Positions 31,564 to 31,597 of a stretch of 31,597 bases of DNA are shown one piece after another (the first letter of the stretch is position 1; the number at the start of each line of letters is the position of its first letter). The notes under the pieces were generated by a model, which saw nothing but the letters and a program-made list of their open reading frames with translations, made no database searches and was not told the origin of the DNA. The position numbers were made by a program, and so were the translations under genes. Origin of the DNA: UBA7672 sp031419455 (lineage in GTDB: Bacteria; Pseudomonadota; Alphaproteobacteria; Caulobacterales; Hyphomonadaceae); the NCBI GenBank assembly GCA_031419455.1, contig JANOKS010000134.1:1-31597 (forward strand), written 5' to 3'.

Positions 31564-31593
31564 GTGGGGGACGCCTGTGTCCGGGATCGGCCG
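31564..31593. repeat. Second copy of the dispersed 30-nt repeat, inverted
   Basis: The bases GTGGGGGACGCCTGTGTCC and the GGGATCGGCCG that follow are the reverse complement, with two differences, of 14322-14351. The copy runs towards the window edge, so a mobile element may begin here and continue outside. Confidence 0.5.
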
Positions 31594-31597
31594 ATTC

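Larger units (their letters stand above)
30810..31597. other. Gene-free repeat-rich right end
   Basis: No reading frame here has convincing composition. Those that exist are rich in Arg, Pro and Gly and run across inverted repeats. The stretch contains a nested cruciform (30955-31094), a long inverted repeat (31181-31269), a group of strong hairpins (31346-31435) and, at the very end, a copy of a dispersed element end. Confidence 0.6.

Overview
The window is high-GC DNA from an alphaproteobacterium, most likely of the Caulobacterales/Hyphomonadales type. This rests on codon use, the PhaR/PhaC/phasin set, the gene families present and the abundant GC-rich inverted repeats. No rRNA, tRNA, integrase or CRISPR array was seen, so the genus is an inference. 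Most of the window reads as chromosome. Positions 1 to about 2180 are visibly more AT-rich and look like a small accessory segment.

Layout. 1-312: a perfect 36-nt palindrome and a tandem 20-nt repeat. 313-2075: a Panacea-domain antitoxin with a probable toxin partner, followed by three small unknown genes. 2183-6963 (minus): a compact four-gene operon of a TelA-like protein, a DUF6384 membrane protein, a coiled-coil protein with a glycine-rich tail, and a phytase-like esterase. 7086-9438: two divergent lipoproteins (a beta-propeller protein and an M28 peptidase). 9709-10497: 3-hydroxybutyrate dehydrogenase. 10498-14057: an acyltransferase, then LD-carboxypeptidase and a Mur ligase facing apart across 26 bp, which suggests murein recycling. 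14058-14398: repeat elements. 14399-17389: a hypothetical protein and a penicillin-acylase-family lipoprotein.

17431-22342 is a polyhydroxyalkanoate (PHA) locus. An alpha/beta hydrolase and the repressor PhaR read left. PHA synthase PhaC, an unusual multi-spanning membrane protein and a phasin read right. The sequences upstream of phaC and of the phasin each carry a pair of GCGGCA-type words exactly 20 nt apart, which is a candidate PhaR-box arrangement. With BdhA at 9709, the window holds parts of both synthesis and use of poly-3-hydroxybutyrate.

22666-30809 holds a GGDEF-EAL protein, a threonine-aldolase-like enzyme, a processive family-2 glycosyltransferase with a small membrane protein, an acyl-CoA dehydrogenase and a coniferyl-aldehyde-type dehydrogenase. 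The last 788 nt have no convincing gene but contain nested inverted repeats and a strongly structured stretch. The window ends in a sequence that also occurs, inverted, at 14322-14351, probably the end of an insertion sequence or another dispersed element.

The best candidates for undescribed biology are the Panacea toxin-antitoxin pair, the TelA-like/DUF6384/glycine-tail operon, the SEDS-like membrane protein inside the PHA operon, and the structured DNA at 30955-31435.
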